The notes under the pieces: generated by a model
The model's input: only the letters and a program-made list of their open reading frames with translations
The model's database searches: none
Told to the model about the DNA's origin: nothing
Position numbers and translations under genes: made by a program
Origin: Kribbella sindirgiensis
GTDB taxonomy: Bacteria > Actinomycetota > Actinomycetes > Propionibacteriales > Kribbellaceae
Length of the DNA stretch: 64,000 nucleotides
NCBI RefSeq assembly: GCF_004331435.1
Contig: NZ_SJKA01000003.1
Location: forward strand, 620,001-684,000
Direction of reading: 5' to 3'
Part shown: positions 24,818 through 33,375 of the stretch, in pieces
Numbering within the stretch: the stretch's first letter is position 1
Layout: each line of letters opens with the position of its first letter

Positions 24818-26206
24818 TCAGTGGATGTTCTCCAGGTCGGCGAGTGAGGTTTCCAGGTGGGCGAGCAGGCGTTGCAGGTGGGGGACGGTGCGGCGGCAGC
24901 CGGTCAGGCCGAAGTGGAGTTCGTGGGCGTAGCTGGTGACGCTGATGTTCAGCGCCTGGCCGTTGAGGACGATGCTCGCGGGATACATGCCGAGTAGTCG
25001 GGAGCGGTTCCAGTAGAGCGGGCTCTCGGCGGGGCCGGGCACGTTCGAGATGACCACGTTGTACGGCGGCGTCGTACGGCCGGCGACGCCGGGAAGCACC
25101 GCGGCGGGGCCGGCGACGCCGAAGCCGAGGGCGCCGACGATCAGGTTCTGCAGCGGGCTGAGGTCGGAGAGAACACGTTTTCCGTGGGCGGTCGACGCCA
25201 TGATCCGGCGGATCCGGCGCTCGGGATCCGCCTGGTCGGTGGCCAGGTCGGCGATCAGCGTGGCGAGCGAGTTCCCGCCGCCGGGCGCGTCGTCCGACGT
25301 CCGCAACGAGACCGGCACCATCGCCGTCAGCGCCTTGTCCGGCAGGGCGTCCAGCTCGAGCAGATAGTTGCGCAGGGCCCCTGAACACATCGCCAGCAGT
25401 ACGTCGTTCAGCGTCGCACCGGTGATCGCCCGGACCTTCTCCAGCCGTTCGATCGGCCACGACTGCGCCGCGAACCGCCGCGCACCGGTGACCGGCTGGT
25501 TGAAGATCGTCCGCGGCGCCTGGAACGGCATCGTCGAGTGCACCAGGCTCTTCACACCGGCCAGCGGAAGACCGGCCAGCCCCGCGGCGGTCCGCAACGC
25601 GTCACCCGGAACCTTGGCGATCGCCCGCAGCAGACCGGTGTCCGGCCGCGGCTCGGCGACCTTCGGCGGCAGCGCGTACGTGGCCGGCATCCCGGTACGG
25701 GTCGGGTCGGTGGTGAGGGTGTCCTGCATCCAGCGGAGCGCGGTGACGCCGTCGATCATCGAGTGGTGGATCTTGCTGTAGATCGCGAACCGCCGGCCTT
25801 CGACGCCCTCGATCAGGTGCATCTCCCACAGCGGGCGATGCCGGTCGAGCAGTGTCCCGTGCAGCCGGCTGGTGAGCTCGAACAGTTCGCGGTACCGCCC
25901 GGGGCGGGGCAGCGCGGACAGCCGGACGTGGTACTCCAGGTCGATCTCGTCGTCCTGTTCCCAGGACCAGTAGCCGAGGTCCACCGGCCGGTTCCGCACG
26001 CGGCGCGCGAACAACGGATGCACCTCGGGCGCGGCCGTCATTTCGTGGTACAGCCGCGACACGAAGTCCCGCGACGACTCCGGGAACACGTGATCCCGCC
26101 CGGCGCCTTCCGGCAACTCGAACAGCATCAGCCCACCGACATGCATCGGTTGCTCCCGAGACTCTCCGCCCAGGAACATCGCGTCCAGCGGCCCCACCAC
26201 GGTCAT
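24818..26206 (-). CDS. wax ester synthase/diacylglycerol acyltransferase (WS/DGAT)
   Basis: A 462-residue acyltransferase with the catalytic motif HHSMIDG at 147-153, PLWEMHLIEG just before it, and the C-terminal PPYNVVISNVPGP typical of WS/DGAT. It esterifies acyl-CoA to diacylglycerol or fatty alcohol, making triacylglycerol or wax stores at the membrane. The start at 26206 has GAAGGTGAGG upstream and trims a 21-residue extension. Monocistronic by spacing. Confidence 0.93.
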   Translation of the reverse strand: MTVVGPLDAMFLGGESREQPMHVGGLMLFELPEGAGRDHVFPESSRDFVSRLYHEMTAAPEVHPLFARRVRNRPVDLGYWSWEQDDEIDLEYHVRLSALPRPGRYRELFELTSRLHGTLLDRHRPLWEMHLIEGVEGRRFAIYSKIHHSMIDGVTALRWMQDTLTTDPTRTGMPATYALPPKVAEPRPDTGLLRAIAKVPGDALRTAAGLAGLPLAGVKSLVHSTMPFQAPRTIFNQPVTGARRFAAQSWPIERLEKVRAITGATLNDVLLAMCSGALRNYLLELDALPDKALTAMVPVSLRTSDDAPGGGNSLATLIADLATDQADPERRIRRIMASTAHGKRVLSDLSPLQNLIVGALGFGVAGPAAVLPGVAGRTTPPYNVVISNVPGPAESPLYWNRSRLLGMYPASIVLNGQALNISVTSYAHELHFGLTGCRRTVPHLQRLLAHLETSLADLENIH

Positions 26207-26317
26207 GGTCCTCACCTTCCCGGCAAACCATCGTGGTCGTCGTACGAGAGCGCGTCTACACCCCCACAACTCCCTTCACCGAGAATTAGTTACCGCAGCA
26301 ACAACGATCGGACCCGC

Positions 26318-27742
26318 TCAGTCGAGCGGGCGGTAGTTGACGCCGATCCGCTCGATGCGGGTCAGGTGCGGGCGGAGGCGGGTGAGGAACTCGTCGTACG
26401 ACGTCTTCGGGGAGCCCCAGGCACGTTCGGCGAAGGCGGACAGGCGCGGGAGCAGCATGTAGCCGACCTGCTCGGGTCCTTCCATGTACTCGGTCCAGAT
26501 CTGGCACTGGGTCCCGACGATCAGCGCCTGCTCCTCCGCCGACAACCCGTCCGGGATCGGCTCGAAGTCGTACACCTTCTCCAGCGGGATGTTCCCGCCG
26601 ATCGCGAGCGGCTCGCTCGCCGGGTCGCCCTGGTAGTAATCGAAGTACACCGACTCACACGGCGCCATCACGGTCTCGTGACCGGCCTTCACCGCGATCT
26701 CGCCGCGCTGCGCGCTCCGCCACGCCATGATCACCGCGTCGCGAGGGCAGTCGGTGTCGACCATCTCGTCCCAGCCGACCAGCCGGCGCCCTTCTTCGGC
26801 GAGCACCTCCGCGACCTGCGCGGTGAACCAGCCCTGCAATTGGCCCGGCTCGTCCAATCCGAGCTCGGCCTGCCGTTTCTGCGCCGCCTCCGACTCGGCC
26901 CACTGCACCGACGGGCACTCGTCGCCGCCGAGGTGGATGTACGGCGACGGGAAGATCTCCAGCACCTCACGCAGAACGGTCTTCACGAACTCGACCGTCG
27001 CATCGTTCACGTTCAGCACGTCGTCGCTGATTCCCCACACCTGCCGCACCGCCAACTGCCTGTCCGGGTGGTTCCCCAGCTCCGGGTACGCCGTGATCGC
27101 GGCCTGCATGTGACCGGGCAGGTCGATCTCGGGCACGACGGTGATACCACGCTCCGCGGCGTACGCGACGATCTCGCGCAGGTCGTCCTTGGTGTAGAAC
27201 CCGCCGTGCGGCGTGCCGTCGTACTCGAACTCGGTCTGGCCGTGCGACATCTTGCCGACCATGGTCTCGGCCCGCCACGCGCCGATCTCGGTGAGCCGCG
27301 GGTACGCCTCGATCTCGACCCGCCAGCCCTGGTCGTCGGTGAGGTGGAAGTGCAGCACGTTCAGCCGGTGCAGCGCGAGCACGTCGATGATCTTGAGGAC
27401 GAAGTCCTTCGGCATGAAGTGCCGCGCGACGTCCAGCATCATCCCGCGCCAGCCGAACCGCGGCGCGTCCGCGACGTGCGCCAGCGGTACGGCGACCTTC
27501 CCGTGCTCATCCGGCTCGGCGGCCTCGACCAGCTGCGCGTACGTCGTCTCCGCGTGCCGGAGCGCGTCCTCGGAACCGGCGGTCAGCCGGGCTCCTTCGG
27601 CCGTCACCTCGATGCGGTACTCGGTGTTGCCGAGGTTCTCGACCACGTCCCGGACCGCCTCGCCGATCGGATCGGCGGTCAACCACCGGCCTTCGTGGAC
27701 GGTGAGTTCTCGCGGGGCAGGGACGATCGCGATGTCGGACAT
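26318..27742 (-). CDS. beta-N-acetylhexosaminidase (GH20)
   Basis: A 474-residue GH20 enzyme that removes terminal GlcNAc or GalNAc. A short N-terminal alpha/beta domain (IVPAPRELTVHEGRWL) precedes the barrel, with GWRGMMLDVARHFMP, LNVLHFHLTDDQGWRVEI and the catalytic Asp-Glu pair in HLGGDECP. TQCQIWTEYM and the following Trp shape the sugar pocket. No signal peptide is seen, so it probably acts on imported chitin or peptidoglycan fragments. It is divergent from an MFS gene. Confidence 0.93.
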   Translation of the reverse strand: MSDIAIVPAPRELTVHEGRWLTADPIGEAVRDVVENLGNTEYRIEVTAEGARLTAGSEDALRHAETTYAQLVEAAEPDEHGKVAVPLAHVADAPRFGWRGMMLDVARHFMPKDFVLKIIDVLALHRLNVLHFHLTDDQGWRVEIEAYPRLTEIGAWRAETMVGKMSHGQTEFEYDGTPHGGFYTKDDLREIVAYAAERGITVVPEIDLPGHMQAAITAYPELGNHPDRQLAVRQVWGISDDVLNVNDATVEFVKTVLREVLEIFPSPYIHLGGDECPSVQWAESEAAQKRQAELGLDEPGQLQGWFTAQVAEVLAEEGRRLVGWDEMVDTDCPRDAVIMAWRSAQRGEIAVKAGHETVMAPCESVYFDYYQGDPASEPLAIGGNIPLEKVYDFEPIPDGLSAEEQALIVGTQCQIWTEYMEGPEQVGYMLLPRLSAFAERAWGSPKTSYDEFLTRLRPHLTRIERIGVNYRPLD

Positions 27743-27825
27743 CGGGACTCCAGGGAAGGGGATCGATTTATGTCAGGACGATCCTATAAGCGGCTTCCTT
27801 GTCAGGTTCATGAGAGGGTTCGCTC

Positions 27826-29025
27826 GTGACGAGCGAGCAGCAGCGGACGACTCTCCGCGTCCTGGTGGCGAGCAACGCGCTCGGAGGGGTCGCGACGGCC
27901 AGCGGCTTCGCAGTCGCCGCATTGCTGGCGGAGAACGTGTCCGGGTCCACCTCCATGGCCGGTCTGGTCGCCACGTCGACCACACTGGGCGCCGCCGCTC
28001 TCGCCGTACCGCTGGCCGGTCTGGCACGGTCCTACGGCCGACGGGTCTCGTTGAGCATCGGCTACGCGATCGCCTTCGTGGGCGCTGCGCTGACGATCGT
28101 CGCCGCGCAGATCGGCTCGCTGGCGCTGCTGCTGGCCGCGGGCTGCTTCTTCGGCAGCGGCTCGGCCTCCAACCTCCAGTCGCGGTACGCCGCCACGGAC
28201 GCCGCTGAGCCCAGCCGTATCGCCCGTTCGCTCGGGCTGGTCGTCTGGGCCACGACGATCGGCGTGATCGTCGGACCGAACCTGACCGGGGTCGGCGGCT
28301 CGGTCGGTACGTCACTGGGCATCCTGGCGCTCGCCGGTCCGTACGTGTTCTCGGTCGTCGCCTTCGGCCTCAGCGCGGCCACGGTGTGGGTCGGCATGCG
28401 CAGCCAGGTGCGGCCGGGCAAGGTGGAGCGCCAGCCGCTGGCCGAGACGTTCCGCCAGGTCATCCGCATCCCGCACGCGCGCCTCGGGCTGCTTGCGATC
28501 GCGACGGCGCACGCGGTGATGGTCGGCGTGATGTCGATGACCTCGGTCCACCTGCGCCACCACGGCGCCTCGCTGACCATCGTCGGCTTCGTCATCAGCG
28601 GACATGTGGCCGGCATGTACGCCCTGTCCCCGCTGACCGGCTGGCTGGCCGACCGGCTCGGCCGGATCCCGACGATCGGCATCGGCCTCGGCATCCTCGC
28701 GGTCGCGATGACGCTGGCCGCTGTCGCGCCGGACGACGCACACGCGCTGACCGGAGTCGCCCTCTTCACGCTGGGCCTCGGCTGGTCCGCCTGTCTGGTC
28801 GCCGGCTCCACCCTGCTGTCGCGGTCCGTGCCCGAGGGCATCCGCACATCGGCGCAGGGCCTGTCGGACCTGACGATGGGCGTCCTGGCTTCCCTTTCGG
28901 GCACAGCTGCCGGCCCCGTCCTCGCGTACCTCGGGTTCCACTGGCTGGCCGTCTTCTGCGGCATCCTCCTGATTCCGGCGGCCCTACTCGCCGTAACGAC
29001 CAAACAAGCAGTAGCTAGGGTTTAG
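27826..29025 (+). CDS. MFS transporter
   Basis: A 399-residue, 12-helix major facilitator. The loop 2-3 motif is LAGLARSYGRRVSLSIGYA and the second-half counterpart is LTGWLADRLGRIPTIGIGL, followed by AQGLSDL. It resembles drug or metabolite exporters. The GTG start has GAGAGGG 7 nt upstream. A short palindrome AGGA-cga-TCCT sits between it and the divergent hexosaminidase gene. The methyltransferase gene follows 4 bp after the stop. Confidence 0.88.
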   Translation: MTSEQQRTTLRVLVASNALGGVATASGFAVAALLAENVSGSTSMAGLVATSTTLGAAALAVPLAGLARSYGRRVSLSIGYAIAFVGAALTIVAAQIGSLALLLAAGCFFGSGSASNLQSRYAATDAAEPSRIARSLGLVVWATTIGVIVGPNLTGVGGSVGTSLGILALAGPYVFSVVAFGLSAATVWVGMRSQVRPGKVERQPLAETFRQVIRIPHARLGLLAIATAHAVMVGVMSMTSVHLRHHGASLTIVGFVISGHVAGMYALSPLTGWLADRLGRIPTIGIGLGILAVAMTLAAVAPDDAHALTGVALFTLGLGWSACLVAGSTLLSRSVPEGIRTSAQGLSDLTMGVLASLSGTAAGPVLAYLGFHWLAVFCGILLIPAALLAVTTKQAVARV

Positions 29026-29029
29026 CGAT

Positions 29030-29725
29030 GTGAGCGTCGCGGACGGCGGGATTCCGAGCCCGAACATCTGGCACCACCCGAAGGTGTACGAGGTCGAGAA
29101 CCGGGCGGTCGACCCGAACGGCGTCATCGAGCCGGCGATGCGGGCGATCCGCGACTGGGCCGGCGCGACGGTCCTCGACATCGGCTGCGGGACCGGGTTC
29201 CACCTGCCGATCTTCGCCGCGACGGCCGGACACGTGATCGGCGTCGAGCCGCACGGAGCACTGGCGGACGCGGCCCGTCGACGTACGCAGGCTTTGCCGA
29301 ACGTCGAAGTACGGCAGGGGACGGCGCAGCGCCTGCCGGTACCGGACGCGTCGGTCGACGTGATGCACGCGCGCTGGGCGTACTTCTTCGGGCCGGGGTG
29401 CGAGCCCGGACTGACCGAACTGGACCGGGTGATGCGCCGCGGCGGGACCGCGTTCGTGATCGACAACGACGGGAGCCGGTCGACGTTCGGTGCCTGGTTC
29501 CGTACGTCGTACCCGATGATCAAGGCGCCTGTGGTGGAACGGTTCTGGGCGGATCGCGGCTGGCACCGGACACCGCTGGACATGGGCTGGCGGTTCGAGA
29601 CCCGCGCCGACCTGGAGGCGGTGGTGAAGATCGAGTTCACCCCGAAGGACGCGCGCCGGATCCTCGCGTCGCACACGGGTGTGGAGGTCGACTACGCAAT
29701 CAACCTCTGGAGCCGGACCTTCTAG
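29030..29725 (+). CDS. class I SAM-dependent methyltransferase
   Basis: A 231-residue methyltransferase. Motif I is VLDIGCGTGFHLP (about 46-58), with GVEPHGALADAARRR (motif post I) and the Asp of VPDASVDVMHARWAYFFG. The acceptor substrate is unknown. The GTG start is 4 bp after the MFS stop, so the two are co-transcribed and the pair may modify and export the same compound (inference). It ends about 90 bp before the degenerate ABC operon. Confidence 0.88.
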   Translation: MSVADGGIPSPNIWHHPKVYEVENRAVDPNGVIEPAMRAIRDWAGATVLDIGCGTGFHLPIFAATAGHVIGVEPHGALADAARRRTQALPNVEVRQGTAQRLPVPDASVDVMHARWAYFFGPGCEPGLTELDRVMRRGGTAFVIDNDGSRSTFGAWFRTSYPMIKAPVVERFWADRGWHRTPLDMGWRFETRADLEAVVKIEFTPKDARRILASHTGVEVDYAINLWSRTF

Positions 29726-29764
29726 ACGACACTCTCCGGTCTGCGGACGGACCTCCGGTCCTCA

Positions 29765-29770
29765 TAGGGT
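29765..29770 (+). promoter_or_regulatory. -10 candidate of the degenerate-ATPase ABC operon
   Basis: TAGGGT would give a start point near 29777 and a 5-prime leader of about 38 nt containing GGGGAGG (29796-29802) before the ATG at 29815. Confidence 0.35.
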
Positions 29771-29814
29771 TGACGGACCACTCGACGGGGTTCCTGGGGA
29801 GGCGCCAGCCACGG

Positions 29815-30366
29815 ATGGACGGACTGCTGCTCGATCACGTGCCGGGGTTGCCGGGGCGGCTCCGGATCGACGTAGGTGAGCAGCGTGCGGTGGTGGTGCC
29901 TCAGGCAGCCGACCGCCGCAGGCTGGCCGACATCGTGACCGGGCTGGACGACCCACCACCCGGCGCACTCGTGCTGGCCAGTGGAAAGGTCCGGCTGGTC
30001 CCTGCCGAAGGCGGCTTACTCCCCCACCTCACTGTGCTCGGCAACGTGATGCACGGGCACCGCACGTCCCAGTCGGTCATTAGTCAGGCAGCGCGGGAAG
30101 CGAGCGTCGTCAAAGCAGTCGGCTGCGGGCTGGAGGATGTACTGGACCGCTACCCGTACGAGATCACCGCAGGCCGTCGCCGTCTGGCCGGAGTGGCCCG
30201 GGCGCTCGGCGCCTACCCGCGAGCGATCGTGCTGGAGGACGCCAACGGCCTGCCTACGTGGGGATCGCTCCTGTCGCTCCGGCCCAACCCCGACCTCGCC
30301 TCAGCCGCTCTGATGCTCATCACAACCAGTGCGACGCGTACAGCGGGGTTTGTCGATGCTGAGTAG
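29815..30366 (+). CDS. degenerate ABC transporter ATP-binding protein (ATPase motifs lost)
   Basis: A 183-residue protein aligning by eye with sugar-type ABC ATPases but missing catalytic motifs. Where Walker A should stand it reads VVVPQAADRRRLADIVTGL, with no GxxGxGKS/T. The Q-loop region EGGLLPHLTVLGNV is recognisable but the Gln is gone. The signature LSGGQ is ITAGRRRLAGVARAL, and Walker B is AIVLEDANGLP in place of a DEP ending. The H-loop and C-terminal regulatory domain are absent. The frame is intact and overlaps the lipoprotein gene by 11 bp, arguing for a retained, non-hydrolysing role rather than decay. Confidence 0.75.
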   Translation: MDGLLLDHVPGLPGRLRIDVGEQRAVVVPQAADRRRLADIVTGLDDPPPGALVLASGKVRLVPAEGGLLPHLTVLGNVMHGHRTSQSVISQAAREASVVKAVGCGLEDVLDRYPYEITAGRRRLAGVARALGAYPRAIVLEDANGLPTWGSLLSLRPNPDLASAALMLITTSATRTAGFVDAE

Positions 30367-31603
30367 CCGCAGAGCGTTTCTGGGGACCGCAGCGACACTT
30401 CTGCTGGCCGGCTGCTCGAGTGACGTACTAGGACTGCGACGCGCGGTCCGCGTAGCTGTCAGCTGGAGTGGCGAGGAGCTGCGCGCGTTCCACAAGGTCC
30501 TGGACAGCCTGGGTACGTTGAACTACCCGGTCGAGGTCGTGCCTCTCGGCGACGCCATCTCCACCGCCTTCGGCATCCGCTCCACCCGGAGACCGGACAT
30601 CGTCATGCTGCCGCAACCAGGTCTCGTGCCGCGCCATCTGTCTGACTTGGAGCCGATCCCCGAGGACATCGCACCACTTGGCCGGGCCCGTCTGTGGAAA
30701 GAGCTCCTGGTTCACGAGGGAACGACGTACGGCGTGCCGTTCAAGACAGCGCACAAGTCGGCGGTCTGGTACCGCCCCTCGGTGTTCCGGCAGGTCGGCG
30801 TACAACCTCCACGGCAGTGGAGCGAGTGGCTGACACTGAACCGGACGCTGACGCAGGCCGGTGTCACACCGATGGCGCTGGCCGCAGGTGACGGTTGGGT
30901 GCTCACAGACTTTCTGGAGAACGTCCTGCTGGGCATCGCGCCGTCTGTCTACTCTGAGCTTGCTACGGCGAAAGACCCGCGGCCGTCGCAGCAGCCGCAG
31001 TTCGCGGCCGCACTGCGGTTGCTGGGCACCATGTGGTCCGCGCCTGGTCTTCTGGCGGGCGGGGTGAAGGAGTCGCTCGTCCAGCAGTTCCCGGACGCAC
31101 TGGTGGAGGTGTTCGGGCACCGCAGGGCCGCGATGGTTCTCGCGTCCGACTTCGCCGAACCGGTAGTGCGCTCGTTTGCCGCAGACCCCCATGACATAGG
31201 GCTTTTCACGTTCCCGCCGATGAATGCGGGGGCTCCTGCACCCGTGGTCGTCGGAGGCGACGTGATGGTGCTGCAGAAGCCGACCTCGGACGACGCACGC
31301 GACCTGGTACGCCGGTTGTCCGCACAGACCGCGCCGGACCCGTGGATCGCGGAAGGCGGGTTCCTGGTCGACGGACGGACCACCGGGTACTCCCCCGAGC
31401 TCACCCGGCTCGCCGAGCAGCTGACCCGGCCCGGAGAGCAACTGCAGTTCGACCTGTCCGACCGGCTCGGTCGCATCGGAGACATCAACGGACTGTGGCG
31501 GGTGCTGACCGACTTCCTGATCGCGGTCGGGCGCCCGGACGCCGCCGTACCGGATGCGGTGGACGACGCGATGGCCGAGCTGCGGAACGTGGAGGAGGGC
31601 TGA
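30356..31603 (+). CDS. ABC transporter substrate-binding lipoprotein
   Basis: A 415-residue extracellular solute-binding protein of the sugar-type family. The signal SSRRAFLGTAATLLLAGCSS has both a twin-arginine-like pair and a lipobox (LAGC), so the mature protein is a lipoprotein anchored at Cys. Core features include YGVPFKTAHKSAVWYRPSVFRQVGVQPPRQWSEWL and AAMVLASDF. It overlaps the degenerate ATPase gene and its stop overlaps the permease ATG as TGATG, so all are one operon. Ligand unknown. Confidence 0.88.
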   Translation: MLSSRRAFLGTAATLLLAGCSSDVLGLRRAVRVAVSWSGEELRAFHKVLDSLGTLNYPVEVVPLGDAISTAFGIRSTRRPDIVMLPQPGLVPRHLSDLEPIPEDIAPLGRARLWKELLVHEGTTYGVPFKTAHKSAVWYRPSVFRQVGVQPPRQWSEWLTLNRTLTQAGVTPMALAAGDGWVLTDFLENVLLGIAPSVYSELATAKDPRPSQQPQFAAALRLLGTMWSAPGLLAGGVKESLVQQFPDALVEVFGHRRAAMVLASDFAEPVVRSFAADPHDIGLFTFPPMNAGAPAPVVVGGDVMVLQKPTSDDARDLVRRLSAQTAPDPWIAEGGFLVDGRTTGYSPELTRLAEQLTRPGEQLQFDLSDRLGRIGDINGLWRVLTDFLIAVGRPDAAVPDAVDDAMAELRNVEEG

Positions 31604-33375
31604 TGGGCCTGCAGACCAACGGCCTGTCACTCGAGGTCGTCGGCCGGGAGGTCACCGGCCGTCCGGTGCAGGGCAAACCGCGCCGACCCGCCGGACCGTA
31701 CCTGCTGGGACTGCCGGCGTTGCTGCTGAGCTGTTTGCTGCTGGTACCGATCGGCGTGACCGTGGTGGCGGCGTTCCGGACGCGCGGCGGTTTCGGGCTC
31801 GGCAACTTCGCGGTGATGGGCGACCCGTCCGCGCTGCATGCTGTGGGCAACAGCCTGTTGTGGGTGATGGTCGCGTTCGGAACCGTCGTGGTCGGGTTCT
31901 TCCTTGCCCTGTTGAGTCATCGGCTCCCGGCGGTCACGACGTTCCTGCAGCCCGCGCTCGTCATCCCGTTCGCTGTTTCGGTGCTGGCGTCCGGTGCGAC
32001 GTTCCGGCTGATCTTCGACCCGACGCCGGAACGCGGCACGATCACTGCCGTCTGGACGCGGCTGTTCGGTACCAGTCCGGTGTGGCTGGGTCCTGGACTG
32101 TTCTGGCTGGTGCTGGTGTCCGCGTTCGGCTGGACCTGGCTCGGGTACGTCGTGTCGCTCTTCCGCGCCGGTCTGGACGCGATACCGGACGACGTGTCGC
32201 GGACGCTCACGGCTGAAGGCGTGACGGGCTGGAGACGCCTGCGGGCGTTGGAGATCCCGCTGCTGCGTCCGGTGACCGGCGTGGTCACGTTGACGCTGGT
32301 CATTGCCGCAGTGCGGGTGTTCGACCTGGTACTGATCGTCGTACCAGGGTCGATGCAGCGGTCCGCCGACGTACTCGGTCTGAACTGGTGGCGGGCCACC
32401 ACGACAGGTGGCGACTCAGGACGGACGGCGGCGCTCGGCGTGGTGCTGTTCGCGATCGTCGCGGCGGTCGGGCTGATCGGCGTCCGCGGGCTGCGTCGCC
32501 GGCGGTGGGCGATGCCCGTGGCCGTCGTACGGCCGGATCCGTCGCTGGGGCGACCGAAGCCGGGCCGGGCGGTACGGCGGTTCGGCTGGCTCATTGGGCT
32601 CGCTGTCGCGCTGGTGTGGATCTTCCCGGCCGTCGTACTCGTCGCCACCGCACTGCACTCGCCACGAGACGCCGGTCTCCGCGGGTGGTGGTCGTTGTCG
32701 GGGCTCGGGTTCTCGTCGTTCGCCGCCGCGGCCAACGTCGGGTTGTTCCGGGCGCTGCTGTCCACGCTGGTGATCGCGGCCGCGGCAACAGCTGTCCTGC
32801 TCGTCATCGCCGTACCCACCGCGTACCTGGTCGCCTGGGGCGGCCTGCCGACGCGGCTCGGGCGCATCGCGATGGGCGTGTTCGTCGTACTGGCCGTGAC
32901 ACCGGTGCAGATGTACGCCGCTCCGCTGCGGGATGCGATCGACACAGCCGGGCTGGCCGGGTCCCGGGTCGCACTGGCACTAGTACATGCGGCTGCTGGT
33001 CTACCGTTCGCCGTACTGCTGCTGCGATCCGCCTTCGCGTCTGCACCACCTGCGCTTGTGTCTGAGGCGTTGCAGGGTCCAGCGCGGCAGAGCGCTGTAC
33101 TGGCGACTGTGCAGCGGACGTACCGTCCCGCGCTGGTTGCTGTTGCGGTGCTGGAGTTCGCACTGGTGTGGAACGACTTCATCGTCGGGTTCCTGATCAG
33201 TGGGCCGGGCGCGACGCCGTTGTCGCTGGTGCTGTGGGGTGAGGCGCGGCAGTTCTCCACGTCGAGCGGACCGGTCGCTGCCGCGGCTGTGGTCGCGTCC
33301 GTTGTACCTGTGGTGCTGATGCTGACGTTCTGGCGGACTGTGGTGCGCGGACTAACGACAGGGAGCCGGCCGTGA
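31603..33375 (+). CDS. fused MalF/MalG-type ABC permease
   Basis: A 590-residue protein with two consecutive permease modules. Each has about six helices; a basic linker (about residues 295-330, RRRRWAMPVAVVRP) separates them. The first has an EAA-type loop, SRTLTAEGVTGWRRLRALEIPLL. The second, SEALQGPARQSAVLATVQRTYRPAL, is weaker, lacking the EAA-Gly core. EAA loops dock the ATPase, so a weak one matches the degenerate ATPase partner. Usually these are two separate proteins. GGAGGAGGG precedes the start. Confidence 0.85.
   Translation: MGLQTNGLSLEVVGREVTGRPVQGKPRRPAGPYLLGLPALLLSCLLLVPIGVTVVAAFRTRGGFGLGNFAVMGDPSALHAVGNSLLWVMVAFGTVVVGFFLALLSHRLPAVTTFLQPALVIPFAVSVLASGATFRLIFDPTPERGTITAVWTRLFGTSPVWLGPGLFWLVLVSAFGWTWLGYVVSLFRAGLDAIPDDVSRTLTAEGVTGWRRLRALEIPLLRPVTGVVTLTLVIAAVRVFDLVLIVVPGSMQRSADVLGLNWWRATTTGGDSGRTAALGVVLFAIVAAVGLIGVRGLRRRRWAMPVAVVRPDPSLGRPKPGRAVRRFGWLIGLAVALVWIFPAVVLVATALHSPRDAGLRGWWSLSGLGFSSFAAAANVGLFRALLSTLVIAAAATAVLLVIAVPTAYLVAWGGLPTRLGRIAMGVFVVLAVTPVQMYAAPLRDAIDTAGLAGSRVALALVHAAAGLPFAVLLLRSAFASAPPALVSEALQGPARQSAVLATVQRTYRPALVAVAVLEFALVWNDFIVGFLISGPGATPLSLVLWGEARQFSTSSGPVAAAAVVASVVPVVLMLTFWRTVVRGLTTGSRP

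Noticed and set aside
32388..33065. Arg/Gly-rich ORFs inside the fused permease gene
   Set aside because: They are out-of-frame shadows with no ribosome site, while the permease frame has clear membrane segments.
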